This document shows, piece by piece, positions 1-8,281 of a stretch of 21,948 bases of DNA. The position numbers were made by a program, and so were the translations under genes. The notes below the pieces were generated by a model. The model worked only from the letters and a program-made list of their open reading frames with translations, made no database searches and was not told where the DNA came from. The stretch's first letter is position 1, and every line of letters starts with the position of its first letter. The stretch is from Acidobacteriaceae bacterium (GTDB lineage Bacteria > Acidobacteriota > Terriglobia > Terriglobales > Acidobacteriaceae), in assembly GCA_030039895.1 (NCBI GenBank), contig JASHUR010000152.1, positions 1 through 21,948 of the forward strand, written 5' to 3'.

Positions 1-668
1 CCACCTTCCGCCGCTATAGCCCGGACTCCATCAAGTTCGCCGACACCGTCCCTTCCACCATTGCCGCCATCCATCCCGGCGATCAGCTCCGTGCACGCGG
101 CTCGCACCCCCCCGGCGCTGCCGAGCTTACTGCTGACGCCGTTGTCTCCGGCACCTTCCGTAATATCTCCGCCACGGTCATCTCCTCTGACCCGGCCGCG
201 AACACCGTCACCATCCGCGACCTCGTTACCAAGAAACCCGTCGTCATCCACATCACCGCCGAGTCCCAGCTGCACAAGCTTCCGCCCAGCATGGCCGAAA
301 ATCTCGCCATGCTCTTCAAGCATCCCGGCAATCATCCCGCCGCCGCCGACCACCCCGCGGAAGAGCATGCGCAATATCACATGCCGCCCGGCGCTGCCGG
401 TGCCAATGGAAATGCGCACGCGGGCGACGACCTCACCCGCATGCTTGCTCGCACCCCAATCGTGCAGCTGGCTGATCTTCACAAAGGTGACGCCGTCATG
501 ATCGTCGCTACGCAAGGAACTCCTGGCTCCGCGACCGCCGTTGCCCTGGTGGCCGGAGTAGAACCAATCCTCACTGCTTCACCCTCCGCAAGCCAAAGCA
601 TGTTCTCCGCCTCGTGGAATGTCGGCGGAGGCGGCGAACAGGCAGCGGGAGCAGCGGGCACACCGTAG
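1..668 (+). CDS. C-terminal part of an unrecognised protein (5' end outside window)
   Basis: The frame is open from base 3 to the TAG at 666-668, so at least 221 residues are present and the start lies upstream. The first half reads as short beta-strand units with phrases such as IHPGDQLRARG, VVSGTFRNISATV and NTVTIRDL, in which a 'what, by how much, under which condition' pattern repeats twice. This resembles the small beta-barrel DUF5666-type proteins often found in acidobacteria, but I cannot confirm the family. The second half is rich in Ala, Gly, His and Pro (around HPGNHPAAADHP and the C-terminal GGGGEQAAGAAGTP) and is probably disordered. No catalytic motif is visible. The gene is followed by 143 nt before the TonB receptor and could be transcribed with it. 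The reading frame is firm; the function is unknown. Confidence 0.7.
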   Translation, partial: TFRRYSPDSIKFADTVPSTIAAIHPGDQLRARGSHPPGAAELTADAVVSGTFRNISATVISSDPAANTVTIRDLVTKKPVVIHITAESQLHKLPPSMAENLAMLFKHPGNHPAAADHPAEEHAQYHMPPGAAGANGNAHAGDDLTRMLARTPIVQLADLHKGDAVMIVATQGTPGSATAVALVAGVEPILTASPSASQSMFSASWNVGGGGEQAAGAAGTP

Positions 669-811
669 CATCGTAAGTCCCCGGCCCTGCCTGCCGGTGA
701 TCGCAAAGCAAGCCGCCCGGACAAATTGTCAGGGTAGAAAAAGACACTACGCGGTCATTCGCCGCTCACAGGAGAGGACTTCTCTCCTAACATCGACTTG
801 AACGGAGCACA

Positions 812-3784
812 GTGATCTCTCTTCGCCGCTATCTGGTTCTCCTCATCGCCCTTCTCGCCGTGTCCCTCTGCTGCGCCGCCCATGCACAGTCCACGGTTAC
901 GCTTCACGGTGCCATCACTGACCCGACCGGGGCCGTCATCCCCAACGCCACCATCAGCCTCACCACGCCCGACGGCCACACCGTTGCCACCGTCACCTCT
1001 GACAGCTCCGGCCAGTACAGCATCGCCAGCCTCAAGCCCGGACTCTACATCGTCCTCGTCAGCGCCAGGGGCTTCGCAACCTCCGAGTCCAAAGCCGTCA
1101 GCTTCAAGCCCGGCCAAAACCTGCTCTTCAACGTCACTCTGCGCATCGCCATCGCAAAGCAGCAGGTCATCGTAAACACCGACGTGCCTACGGTCAGCGT
1201 CTCCCCTACCGAGAACGCCAACAGCATCGTTCTCAAGGGAAGCGCCCTTGATGCTCTTTCCAACGACCCGGATGAGCTGCAGGACGAACTCAATGCTCTC
1301 GCCGGTCCGGCGGCCGGCCCAAACGGCGGCCAGATTTACATCGATGGATTCACCGGCGGCCAGCTCCCCCCAAAATCCGCCATCCTCGAAATCCGCATCA
1401 ACCGCAATCCCTTCTCCGCCGAGTACGACAAACTTGGCTATGGCCGCATTGAGATCATCACCAAGCCGGGCACCAATCAGCTTCACGGTCAGTTCTTCGT
1501 CTTCGGCAATGCCTCGCAGTTCAACACCGGTAACCCCTTCGACAAAAACATCCCCGACTATTACAGCTACATGTTCAACGGCACCCTCAGCGGCCGCATC
1601 AGTAAGCATGCCTCGTTCTTCCTGAGCGGCCAGCGCCGACAAATTCAGGACGACGCCATCATCGCTGCCTTCCGTCTCGCCGGAGAGGTCAACGGCGACT
1701 TCGCCAATGGCGTCTATACCAACCCTGCCGACTACAACACCGTCAGCTTCTCTGATGCTCTTGTTACGCCGCAGACCCGCACCAACATCAGCCCGCGCAT
1801 CGACATCGGTCTCGGCTCAAAGAACACCCTCACCATTCGCTACCAGTACTACAACGACGGCGAGCAGAACCAGGGCATCGGCCAGTTCAGCCTCAGGGAT
1901 CAGGCTTACAATGTTTCGTCTACTGAACACACCCTGCAGCTAAGTGACACGCAGATCATAAGCAACAACATCATCAACGACACGCGCTTCGAATTCCGCG
2001 TCGATACCTCCAATCAGTCTCCCGCCGCAGTCACTCCGATGGTGCAGGTCTCTGGAATCGAAACCTTCGGCGGCAGCGCAGACCAGATCAACAACGACAA
2101 AACTCTCTACTACGAGCTGCAAAACAACACCGCCATTGCCGCAGGCAAGCACTCCCTCAATATCGGCGGGCGTCTCCGCGCCACGCGTGACGCCAACACC
2201 TCGAACGCAAACTTCAACGGGACCTTCACCTTCGGCGGCAACCGCTGTTCCTCCGGCCAGTCCGGCTGCACGCCAACCACTGCGGCCCAGAACTACGGAA
2301 ACACCATCTATGGGCTCGGCACCGGACAAACCTGGGCTGAAATCCACGCCAACGGTGGCGGCCCCAGCCAGCTCAACCTTGTCTACGGAAACCCCAAAAT
2401 CGTCGACTCAATGGCCGACGTCGGACTCTACTATCAGGACGACTGGAGTGTCTTGCCGAACTTCACCTTCAGCTACGGCCTCCGCTGGGAGTCGCAAAGC
2501 GGCATTTACGATAAGAGCGACTGGGCGCCCCGCTTCGAACTCTCCTGGGGCCTCGCCCGTCACGGCAAGCAGGCAAAAACTGTGCTCCGCGCAGGTTACG
2601 GAATCTTCTACGACCGCTTCGAACTCAGCCAGATCCTGCAGGCCGACCGTCTCAATATCAGCCCGGATTCGCCTCTGCATGAAGCCGTCGTTGGGGAGCC
2701 CACCTGCTACAGCGCAACCAGCATCACCTCAGCTGATCTCTCCGCCTGCGAGGGCGCTGGCAGCGCCGCGAGCAAGGCCGCTGTTTATCAGATCGCGCCC
2801 CATCTCCAGGCCTCCGCCAATGAGCAGTTCGGCGCTAGTATCGAGCGTCAGATCACCAAGGGCTCCACTGCCTCGGTCACCTATCTCTACTCGCTCGGCC
2901 AGCATCAGTTCATCACCCGCAACGCCAACGCGCCGCAGGTACCCGATTACAACCCCGACGAGCCGAACATCTACCAGTACTACTCTGAGGCCGTCTATAA
3001 GCAGAATCAGATCATCGCTAACTTCAATGCGCGCGCCGGCCAGCGTCTCACATTCTTTGGCTTCTATACCGCCAGCTGGGCCAACAGCGACACAGACGGG
3101 GTCAGCTCCAACCCCTCCAACTCCGCCAACCTCAAGCTCGACTACGGCCGCGCCGCATTCGACGTTCGCAATCGCCTGTTCCTCATCGGCTCTTTCGCCG
3201 TGCCATGGAACATGCGCTTAAGCCCATTCATCGTTGCTCAGTCTGGACGGCCCTTCAACATCACCCTCGGTCAGGACGTGAACGGCGACTCATTCTTCAA
3301 CGACAGGCCTTCCTACGCCCAGCCCGGAGACACCGACACCATCTCCACACAGTACGGCGACTTCAACCTCAACCCCGGAACCAGCTACACACCTGTTCCC
3401 GTAAACCTCGGCGATGGCCCCGCGCTCTTCACCTTCAACCTGCGCGTCAGCAAGTCCATCGCTTTCGGTCCCAAGGTCGCCCACGGAGGCTTCAACAACG
3501 GCTTCGGCGGACACTGGCACGGACACGGCCTCGGCCCTGGCGGTCTCAACGGAGGCGGTGGAGGCGATCACGGCCCCTTCGGCCCCCAACAACAGGTCAA
3601 CCGCCGCTTCAACATGACGATTGACGTGCACGCCCTCAATCTCTTCAACGACATCAACTACGCACCGCCCACCGGCGTCCTCGGCTCGCCGGAATTCGGC
3701 AAGTCCAACGCCTTGGCCGGACAAATCTTTTCCTCCGGCTCCGCCAGTCGGCGCATCTTTGCATCGCTCATCTTCAGCTTTTAG
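812..3784 (+). CDS. TonB-dependent receptor, Oar-like, with N-terminal carboxypeptidase regulatory-like domain
   Basis: This 990-residue protein is an outer-membrane transporter candidate. The start is GTG at 812, preceded by GGAG at 804-807. A signal peptide is visible (positive RR at 5-6, hydrophobic core, AHA at 23-25, predicted cut before Q26). Residues about 28-110 form a carboxypeptidase regulatory-like Ig fold (TDPTGAVIPNATISL, GLYIVLVSARGF). A plug-like domain follows at about 125-225 (IYIDGFTGGQLPPKSAI, YGRIEIITKPGTNQLHG). The rest is beta-barrel strands with many aromatic ends, finishing in Phe (ASLIFSF), the usual outer-membrane insertion signal. This architecture is typical of the expanded acidobacterial Oar/TonB receptor families thought to take up glycans or peptides; the substrate cannot be read. 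Residues about 889-928 are an unusual Gly/His-rich stretch just before the final strands. A stem-loop follows the stop. No TonB box was identified with confidence. Confidence 0.93.
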   Translation: MISLRRYLVLLIALLAVSLCCAAHAQSTVTLHGAITDPTGAVIPNATISLTTPDGHTVATVTSDSSGQYSIASLKPGLYIVLVSARGFATSESKAVSFKPGQNLLFNVTLRIAIAKQQVIVNTDVPTVSVSPTENANSIVLKGSALDALSNDPDELQDELNALAGPAAGPNGGQIYIDGFTGGQLPPKSAILEIRINRNPFSAEYDKLGYGRIEIITKPGTNQLHGQFFVFGNASQFNTGNPFDKNIPDYYSYMFNGTLSGRISKHASFFLSGQRRQIQDDAIIAAFRLAGEVNGDFANGVYTNPADYNTVSFSDALVTPQTRTNISPRIDIGLGSKNTLTIRYQYYNDGEQNQGIGQFSLRDQAYNVSSTEHTLQLSDTQIISNNIINDTRFEFRVDTSNQSPAAVTPMVQVSGIETFGGSADQINNDKTLYYELQNNTAIAAGKHSLNIGGRLRATRDANTSNANFNGTFTFGGNRCSSGQSGCTPTTAAQNYGNTIYGLGTGQTWAEIHANGGGPSQLNLVYGNPKIVDSMADVGLYYQDDWSVLPNFTFSYGLRWESQSGIYDKSDWAPRFELSWGLARHGKQAKTVLRAGYGIFYDRFELSQILQADRLNISPDSPLHEAVVGEPTCYSATSITSADLSACEGAGSAASKAAVYQIAPHLQASANEQFGASIERQITKGSTASVTYLYSLGQHQFITRNANAPQVPDYNPDEPNIYQYYSEAVYKQNQIIANFNARAGQRLTFFGFYTASWANSDTDGVSSNPSNSANLKLDYGRAAFDVRNRLFLIGSFAVPWNMRLSPFIVAQSGRPFNITLGQDVNGDSFFNDRPSYAQPGDTDTISTQYGDFNLNPGTSYTPVPVNLGDGPALFTFNLRVSKSIAFGPKVAHGGFNNGFGGHWHGHGLGPGGLNGGGGGDHGPFGPQQQVNRRFNMTIDVHALNLFNDINYAPPTGVLGSPEFGKSNALAGQIFSSGSASRRIFASLIFSF

Positions 3785-3810
3785 CTGAAGAAGCAACTCC
3801 CGCCCTGTAC

Positions 3811-3841
3811 CCCACTCAAGCCCTTCGTTGGCTTGAGTGGG
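3811..3841. terminator. Stem-loop between convergent genes (bidirectional terminator candidate)
   Basis: CCCACTCAAGCC (3811-3822) pairs perfectly with GGCTTGAGTGGG (3830-3841) around a 7-nt loop. It lies 26 nt after the receptor stop and 5 nt after the aldehyde dehydrogenase stop on the other strand, where a shared terminator is expected. Neither side has a U-tract, so efficient intrinsic termination is not certain. Confidence 0.7.
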
Positions 3842-3846
3842 AAAGC

Positions 3847-5340
3847 TCACTCACCCGTATCGATCTGCGCCCGCTGCAGCTTGTCGGAGTAGTCCACATA
3901 CACCGACTTCCACGTCGTGTAGAAATCCAGCGCGCCCGTGCCGCCCTCGCGATGCCCGTTGCCCGTCTGCTTCACGCCGCCAAAGGGTAAATGCACCTCC
4001 GCGCCTATCGTCGGAGCGTTCACATACGTGATCCCCGCCTCCAGGTCGCGCATCGCCCGGAACGCCTGGTTCACATCACGCGAATACAGCGCCGTCGACA
4101 GCCCATACTGGATCCCGTTCGCAATCTCTACCGCTTCATCGAAATCAGCAAACTCAATCAGGCTCACCACCGGCCCAAACACCTCTTCCTGCGCAATCCG
4201 CATCGCCGGCTTCACCTGGCCAAACACCGTCGGCGCAAAAAAGTGCCCCTTGTCATACACGCCGTCCTCCAGCGGAGCGCCGCCCGTCTGCAGCTTCGCG
4301 CCTTCCTTCTTCGCAATCTCGCAGTACTTGATTGACGTCTCGATCTGCTGCTGATTGATCTGCGGCCCCATCTGCACATGCTCATCCAGCCCGTTGCCCA
4401 CCTTGAGTGCATCGGCCCGCGCCACCAGCCTCTTCGTAAACTCCGCCGCAATCTTCTTGTGCAGCAGAATCCGGCTCGTCGCCGTGCACCGCTGCCCGGT
4501 CGTCCCGAACGCGCCCCACACCGCGCCGTCCAGAGCCAGGTCAAGATTCGCATCGTCCATCACAATCATCGCGTTCTTGCCGCCCATCTCCAGCGAACAC
4601 GGCTTGAAGTTTGCCGCCGCCGTCTGCCCCACCATGCGCCCCACTTCGCTCGAACCCGTAAAGGACACCGCTCTCACCCCCGGATGCGACACAATCGGCG
4701 CTCCCGCGTCCGGCCCGTACCCGGTCACAATGTTCACCACTCCCTCGGGCAGCCCCGCATCCATCAGCGCCTGCACCAGGTTGAAGGTCGAAAGCGGTGT
4801 GTCCTCTGCCGGCTTGATTACGCACGTGTTCCCGCACACCAGCGCTGGAAACAGCTTCCACGACGGAATCGCCATCGGAAAATTCCACGGTGCAATCATC
4901 CCGCACACGCCTACCGGCATCCTCACCGACATTGCAAACTTGTTCTTCAGCTCCGACGGCGTCGTCTGCCCAAACAGCCTGCGCCCCTCGCCCGCCATGT
5001 AGTAGGCCGTATCGATCGCCTCCTGCACGTCGCCGCGCGTCTCGCTCAGCACTTTGCCCATCTCGCGCGTCATGTCGCGGGCATACTCTTCCTTCCGCTC
5101 CGTCAATATCTCGCCCGTCCGGTATAAAATCTCCGCCCGCTTCGGCGCCGGAGTCAGCCGCCACGTCTTCCACGCCTCCGCCGCTGCTTTCACCGCAGCG
5201 TCCACGTCATCCGCGCCCGACGACTGGAACTCCCCCACCACATCTTCCGAATCCGCCGGATTCACATTCAGAAACGTCTTCCCTGTGCGCGCCGTCACCC
5301 ACTCGCCGCCAATCAGGTTCTTGTAGAGCTTCGTAGACAC
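3847..5340 (-). CDS. NAD(P)-dependent aldehyde dehydrogenase
   Basis: This 497-residue protein has the full length and all hallmarks of the ALDH superfamily: PWNFP at 151-155 (catalytic Asn153), KPAE with Lys176 for cofactor binding, FTGS at 227-230 in the Rossmann fold, the general base Glu251 in LEMGGK, the nucleophile Cys285 in GQRC, and EEVFGP at 385-390. The enzyme should oxidise an aldehyde to the carboxylic acid in the cytoplasm. The C-terminal AEVHLPFGGVKQTGNGHREG resembles the group containing alpha-ketoglutarate semialdehyde dehydrogenase and broad-range thermostable ALDHs, but the substrate cannot be fixed from sequence. The start is GTG at 5340, supported by a strong AAGGAGG about 5 nt upstream on the minus strand. 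The gene stands alone between two plus-strand genes, is divergent from mreB, and shows no pathway partner here. Confidence 0.95.
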   Translation of the reverse strand: MSTKLYKNLIGGEWVTARTGKTFLNVNPADSEDVVGEFQSSGADDVDAAVKAAAEAWKTWRLTPAPKRAEILYRTGEILTERKEEYARDMTREMGKVLSETRGDVQEAIDTAYYMAGEGRRLFGQTTPSELKNKFAMSVRMPVGVCGMIAPWNFPMAIPSWKLFPALVCGNTCVIKPAEDTPLSTFNLVQALMDAGLPEGVVNIVTGYGPDAGAPIVSHPGVRAVSFTGSSEVGRMVGQTAAANFKPCSLEMGGKNAMIVMDDANLDLALDGAVWGAFGTTGQRCTATSRILLHKKIAAEFTKRLVARADALKVGNGLDEHVQMGPQINQQQIETSIKYCEIAKKEGAKLQTGGAPLEDGVYDKGHFFAPTVFGQVKPAMRIAQEEVFGPVVSLIEFADFDEAVEIANGIQYGLSTALYSRDVNQAFRAMRDLEAGITYVNAPTIGAEVHLPFGGVKQTGNGHREGGTGALDFYTTWKSVYVDYSDKLQRAQIDTGE

Positions 5341-5506
5341 AAAATCCTCCTTGAAACGAAACAGTCCAGCATAACAAGAAGTCCCGGATCAGGCTTTCCC
5401 CGCCTGCGACCCGCAATTTGCCCTTTCTCCATTGCATTCCGTGACTTTTTTTCGTAAAACCCCAATAGAGGCCTCCCCCGCACCCCGTACCCACCGTTGA
5501 TTGGCC

Positions 5507-5512
5507 TACAAT
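5507..5512 (+). promoter_or_regulatory. Possible -10 element upstream of mreB
   Basis: TACAAT lies 35 nt before the mreB ATG in the 207-nt gap between the divergent aldehyde dehydrogenase and mreB. No convincing -35 hexamer sits 16-18 nt upstream; the nearby TTGATT at 5497-5502 is too close. Offered only as a weak candidate. Confidence 0.25.
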
Positions 5513-5547
5513 AAGGGCGAGTCTTCTCAGGAATTGTTCAATATTTC

Positions 5548-6612
5548 ATGACTTCGAATGGTTTTTCGTCACGTTCGTCGCGTTCGCATAGTCTGCGCTC
5601 GCTGTTTAGTGTCTTCTCCAGCGATCTCGCAATCGATCTGGGCACTGCCAATACTCTCGTCTACGCCGCCAACAAGGGCATCGTCGTAAACGAGCCCTCA
5701 ATCGTCGCCATTAACAAAAACACTGGTGAAGTTGAGGCGGTCGGCAAGGAAGCCAAGGAGATGCTCGGGCGCACCCCCGGCAACATCGTTGCCATCAAGC
5801 CTATGAAGGACGGCGTCATCGCCGACTTCAAGGTCACCGAAAAAATGCTCAACTACTTCATCCAGAAGGCCCACAACCGCAAGATGATGGTGCACCCCCG
5901 CATCGTCATCGGTGTGCCGTCTGAGATCACCCAGGTTGAAAAGCGCGCCGTCGAGGACTCCGCCTACCGCGCCAAGGCCAGCGAGGTCTTTCTCGTCGAG
6001 CAGGCCATGGTCGCAGCCATCGGCGCCGGCCTGCCCATCACCGAGCCCAGCGGCAACATGGTCGTCGACATCGGCGGCGGCACCACAGATATCGCCGTTA
6101 TCTCGCTCTCCGGCATCGTCTACTCCCGCTCCGTCCGCATGGCCGGCAACCAGATGGACGAGGCCATCATGAACTACCTCAAGCGGAAATATAACCTGCT
6201 CATCGGCGAGCGCACCGCCGAGCAGATCAAGATCGACATCGGCTCCGCTTACCCCCTCGATAAGCCCGTGACCATGGAGATCAAAGGCCGCAACCTCATC
6301 GAGGGCGTCCCCAAGACCATCACCATCGACGACGGCGAAATCCGCGAAGCGCTCAGCGAGTGCATCTCCACCATCTTGAACGCCATCCGCGTCGCCCTCG
6401 AGCGCACGCCCCCCGAGCTCAGCGCCGACATCAGCGACCGCGGCATCGTGCTCACCGGCGGCGGGGCACTCATCAAGAACCTCGACAAGCGCATCCGCGA
6501 AGAAACCGGGCTGCCCGTCTCCATCGCCGACGACCCGCTCGCCAGCGTGGTCCTCGGTACTGGCAAAATGCTCAGTGACTTCCGCCTGCTGCGCAAAATC
6601 AAGATCGACTAA
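5548..6612 (+). CDS. mreB: Rod shape-determining protein MreB (bacterial actin)
   Basis: MreB forms ATP-dependent antiparallel filaments on the inner membrane that orient the cell-wall elongation complex. The 354-residue protein carries the actin-fold signatures: phosphate-1 loop DLGTANT at 30-36, phosphate-2 loop DIGGGTTD at 174-181, and the adenosine motif GIVLTGGGALI at 299-309. Homology to typical MreB begins around residue 22 (FSSDLAIDLG). The 20 or so residues before it are rich in Ser and Arg and longer than the short amphipathic N-terminus of E. coli MreB. The start is ATG 5548 with CAGGAA at 5529-5534, a rather long 13-nt spacing, so the start is slightly uncertain. It is the first gene of the elongation cluster mreB-mreC-mreD-mrdA-rodA. 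Confidence 0.98.
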   Translation: MTSNGFSSRSSRSHSLRSLFSVFSSDLAIDLGTANTLVYAANKGIVVNEPSIVAINKNTGEVEAVGKEAKEMLGRTPGNIVAIKPMKDGVIADFKVTEKMLNYFIQKAHNRKMMVHPRIVIGVPSEITQVEKRAVEDSAYRAKASEVFLVEQAMVAAIGAGLPITEPSGNMVVDIGGGTTDIAVISLSGIVYSRSVRMAGNQMDEAIMNYLKRKYNLLIGERTAEQIKIDIGSAYPLDKPVTMEIKGRNLIEGVPKTITIDDGEIREALSECISTILNAIRVALERTPPELSADISDRGIVLTGGGALIKNLDKRIREETGLPVSIADDPLASVVLGTGKMLSDFRLLRKIKID

Positions 6613-6613
6613 A

Positions 6614-6722
6614 GCATTTTCAAAGATGGTGTATGCCGGAGCCCTAGGGGCCGGTTCGACACGCCCATCAGGGGCGGCATCCTTGGTCAGCCTCTCAAAG
6701 GACGCCGAGTCTTTGAAAATGC
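6614..6722. repeat. 109-bp element bounded by perfect 13-bp inverted repeats, between mreB and mreC
   Basis: GCATTTTCAAAGA (6614-6626), two bases after the mreB stop codon, is the exact reverse complement of TCTTTGAAAATGC (6710-6722). The 83 nt between them can fold further: ATGCCG (6633-6638) pairs with CGGCAT (6675-6680), and CCTT (6681-6684) with AAGG (6698-6701). As RNA this gives a closing 13-bp helix with two inner arms; as DNA it has the shape of a miniature inverted-repeat element. No target-site duplication and no U-tract are visible. The symmetry is seen directly; the role is not known. Confidence 0.7.
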
Positions 6723-6733
6723 CGCAGCAAATC

Positions 6734-6842
6734 TCTCCGGTGTGCCTCACTGCAAAACACAACCGCCGGAGAAATGTCTTAGCATGAGGGAAACGCGCCG
6801 AACTCGGACGCGTGCTTACAGGAGTATCTCGGCGTAGGCCGA
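6734..6842 (+). promoter_or_regulatory. Row of hairpins in the mreC leader
   Basis: Three further inverted repeats follow the 109-bp element: TCTCCGG (6734-6740) with CCGGAGA (6766-6772), reinforced by an inner TGTG/CACA pairing; CGCGCCG (6794-6800) with CGG-A-CGCG (6805-6812); and TCGGC (6829-6833) with GCCGA (6838-6842) around a GTAG tetraloop. The last sits between the only good Shine-Dalgarno-like sequence, CAGGAG at 6819-6824, and the mreC ATG at 6855. Folding it would shorten the SD-to-start distance from 30 to 16 nt. A role in mRNA processing or in setting MreB:MreC ratios is inferred. Confidence 0.45.
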
Positions 6843-6854
6843 AGTTCCAACCCC

Positions 6855-8279
6855 ATGGAATCTTTCTTCAGCCGCTACAAGAACGCACTCGTCCTCATCA
6901 TGGTGCTTCTGGCCCAGTTGCTGGCGCTGGCCATTCAGGTGCGGCGTCCCGCGGCCGAAGGCGCTGACCGGCCTTCTGTGAGTCTCCTCCGTTATGCCGT
7001 CGTCAGCGTTGTCACTCCTCCTGAGCGGCTCATCGTCGGCACCGGCCACTGGTTCAGCTCCCTCTGGTTCGGCTATTTCGATCTCATCCATGTCCGCCGG
7101 CAAAATGCCTCCCTCAAACAGCAAGTCCAGCGGTTGCAGCTTGAGGAGGCCGGCCTTGCCCAGGACGCCGCACAGGGCCAGCGCCTCCAGCACCTGCTTG
7201 ACTTCAAGGAACACTACATCTACAAGACACTTCCCGCGCAGGTCATCGGAACAAGCGGCGCTGAAGAGTCTCAGGTCATCTACATCGACAAGGGCTCCGA
7301 CAACGGTCTCCAGCAGGACATGCCCGTCATTACTGCCGACGGCATCGTCGGCAAGGTCAAAGACGTCTTCCCGCACACCAGCCAGGTCCTGCTCGTCACC
7401 GATCCCACTAGCGGCGTCGGGGTTGTTCTTGAGGCCACCCGCACCAGCGGTATCCTCAAGGGCCGCCCCTTCGGCCAGTTGCAGGTCGTCGATATCTCCC
7501 CGGACAGCCGCATCAAGTCCGGCGATCCCATCGTCACCAGCGGCGGCGACCAGATCTTCCCTCGTGGGCTGCCCGTCGGCACCGTGGATCGCGTCGTTCC
7601 TGACCCCGAGCACGATCCGCTCGTCGATGTCCTCGTGCACCCCGCGGCGCATCTCGCCGGCCTCGACGAGGTCCTCGTGGTCACCAACGTCGGCGATTCG
7701 CTCTCCCCGCAGGAAGCGAAAGACATCGCCGCAAGCGAGGCTGAGAGTGAAGCCGAGCAGAAGCGCGCATCCGACATTCTTTCCGAACGCCTGCCCAGCC
7801 GCTACGACCCCAACGCCCCCGCCGACACCAACCCGCAGAACACCACCGGTCCCAACGGCCTTCCCATCTCGCCGCCGCCTCCGCCTCGGCCCATTCACCC
7901 CGATCAGTTCAGCCCCAACGCTGAACCCAACGCCGCCAACATGACTCCCGGACACCGCTGGGCGTCGGTCAAGTACGGCACCGAAGACACCACTCCTCGC
8001 GCTCATCCGCCCGCAGCGCAGCCGGGAAGCTCGACCACCAGCCCCACCGCCACAGCGCCAGCCGCTCAAACCTCCTCGGCCCCAGCCGCCAAGACCGCGC
8101 AGCCTAAGACCTCCGCTCCCATTGCGCCCAAAGCTAAAACCATCACCGGCGGATCCAGCGCACCCGGCAAAGTCGGCTCAAACGGACCGTCAGCGCCGTC
8201 CCATGCACCTGTAAAGCCGCGCCCCGCCGCACCTGCTTCAACTTCGCAAACCGCACCCCCGCAGGGAGGACACCGCTAG
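6855..8279 (+). CDS. mreC: Rod shape-determining protein MreC
   Basis: MreC links the MreB cytoskeleton to the periplasmic wall synthases and activates PBP2/RodA. Visible in its 474 residues: a short cytoplasmic N-terminus, one membrane helix at about 11-29 (ALVLIMVLLAQLLALAI), a coiled coil at about 78-115 with heptad-like Leu/Gln spacing (NASLKQQVQRLQLEEAGL), and the beta-rich MreC core at about 123-277 (VIYIDKGSDNGL, ITADGIVGKV, GVGVVLEATRTSG, IVTSGGDQIFPRGLPVG). From about residue 285 a short charged helix is followed by a long tail rich in Pro, Ala, Thr and Ser up to 474. E. coli MreC is about 367 residues, so the tail accounts for the extra length. The ATG lacks a close Shine-Dalgarno; the nearest, CAGGAG, is 30 nt upstream behind a hairpin. 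mreD follows after 2 nt. Confidence 0.96.
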   Translation: MESFFSRYKNALVLIMVLLAQLLALAIQVRRPAAEGADRPSVSLLRYAVVSVVTPPERLIVGTGHWFSSLWFGYFDLIHVRRQNASLKQQVQRLQLEEAGLAQDAAQGQRLQHLLDFKEHYIYKTLPAQVIGTSGAEESQVIYIDKGSDNGLQQDMPVITADGIVGKVKDVFPHTSQVLLVTDPTSGVGVVLEATRTSGILKGRPFGQLQVVDISPDSRIKSGDPIVTSGGDQIFPRGLPVGTVDRVVPDPEHDPLVDVLVHPAAHLAGLDEVLVVTNVGDSLSPQEAKDIAASEAESEAEQKRASDILSERLPSRYDPNAPADTNPQNTTGPNGLPISPPPPPRPIHPDQFSPNAEPNAANMTPGHRWASVKYGTEDTTPRAHPPAAQPGSSTTSPTATAPAAQTSSAPAAKTAQPKTSAPIAPKAKTITGGSSAPGKVGSNGPSAPSHAPVKPRPAAPASTSQTAPPQGGHR

Positions 8280-8281
8280 CA

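Noticed and set aside
755..1642. Long minus-strand open frame opposite the TonB receptor
   Set aside because: Gly/Asp/Val-rich antisense shadow of a high-GC gene with clear coding content on the plus strand; the same holds for 5698-6762 and 6816-8069 minus.
2136..3221. 361-residue plus-strand frame inside the TonB receptor
   Set aside because: Ser/Pro/Thr/Arg-rich shifted-frame shadow without domains.
6640..6675. tRNA-like T-loop phrase GGTTCGAC within the mreB-mreC gap
   Set aside because: No acceptor stem, D-arm or anticodon arm can be built around it.
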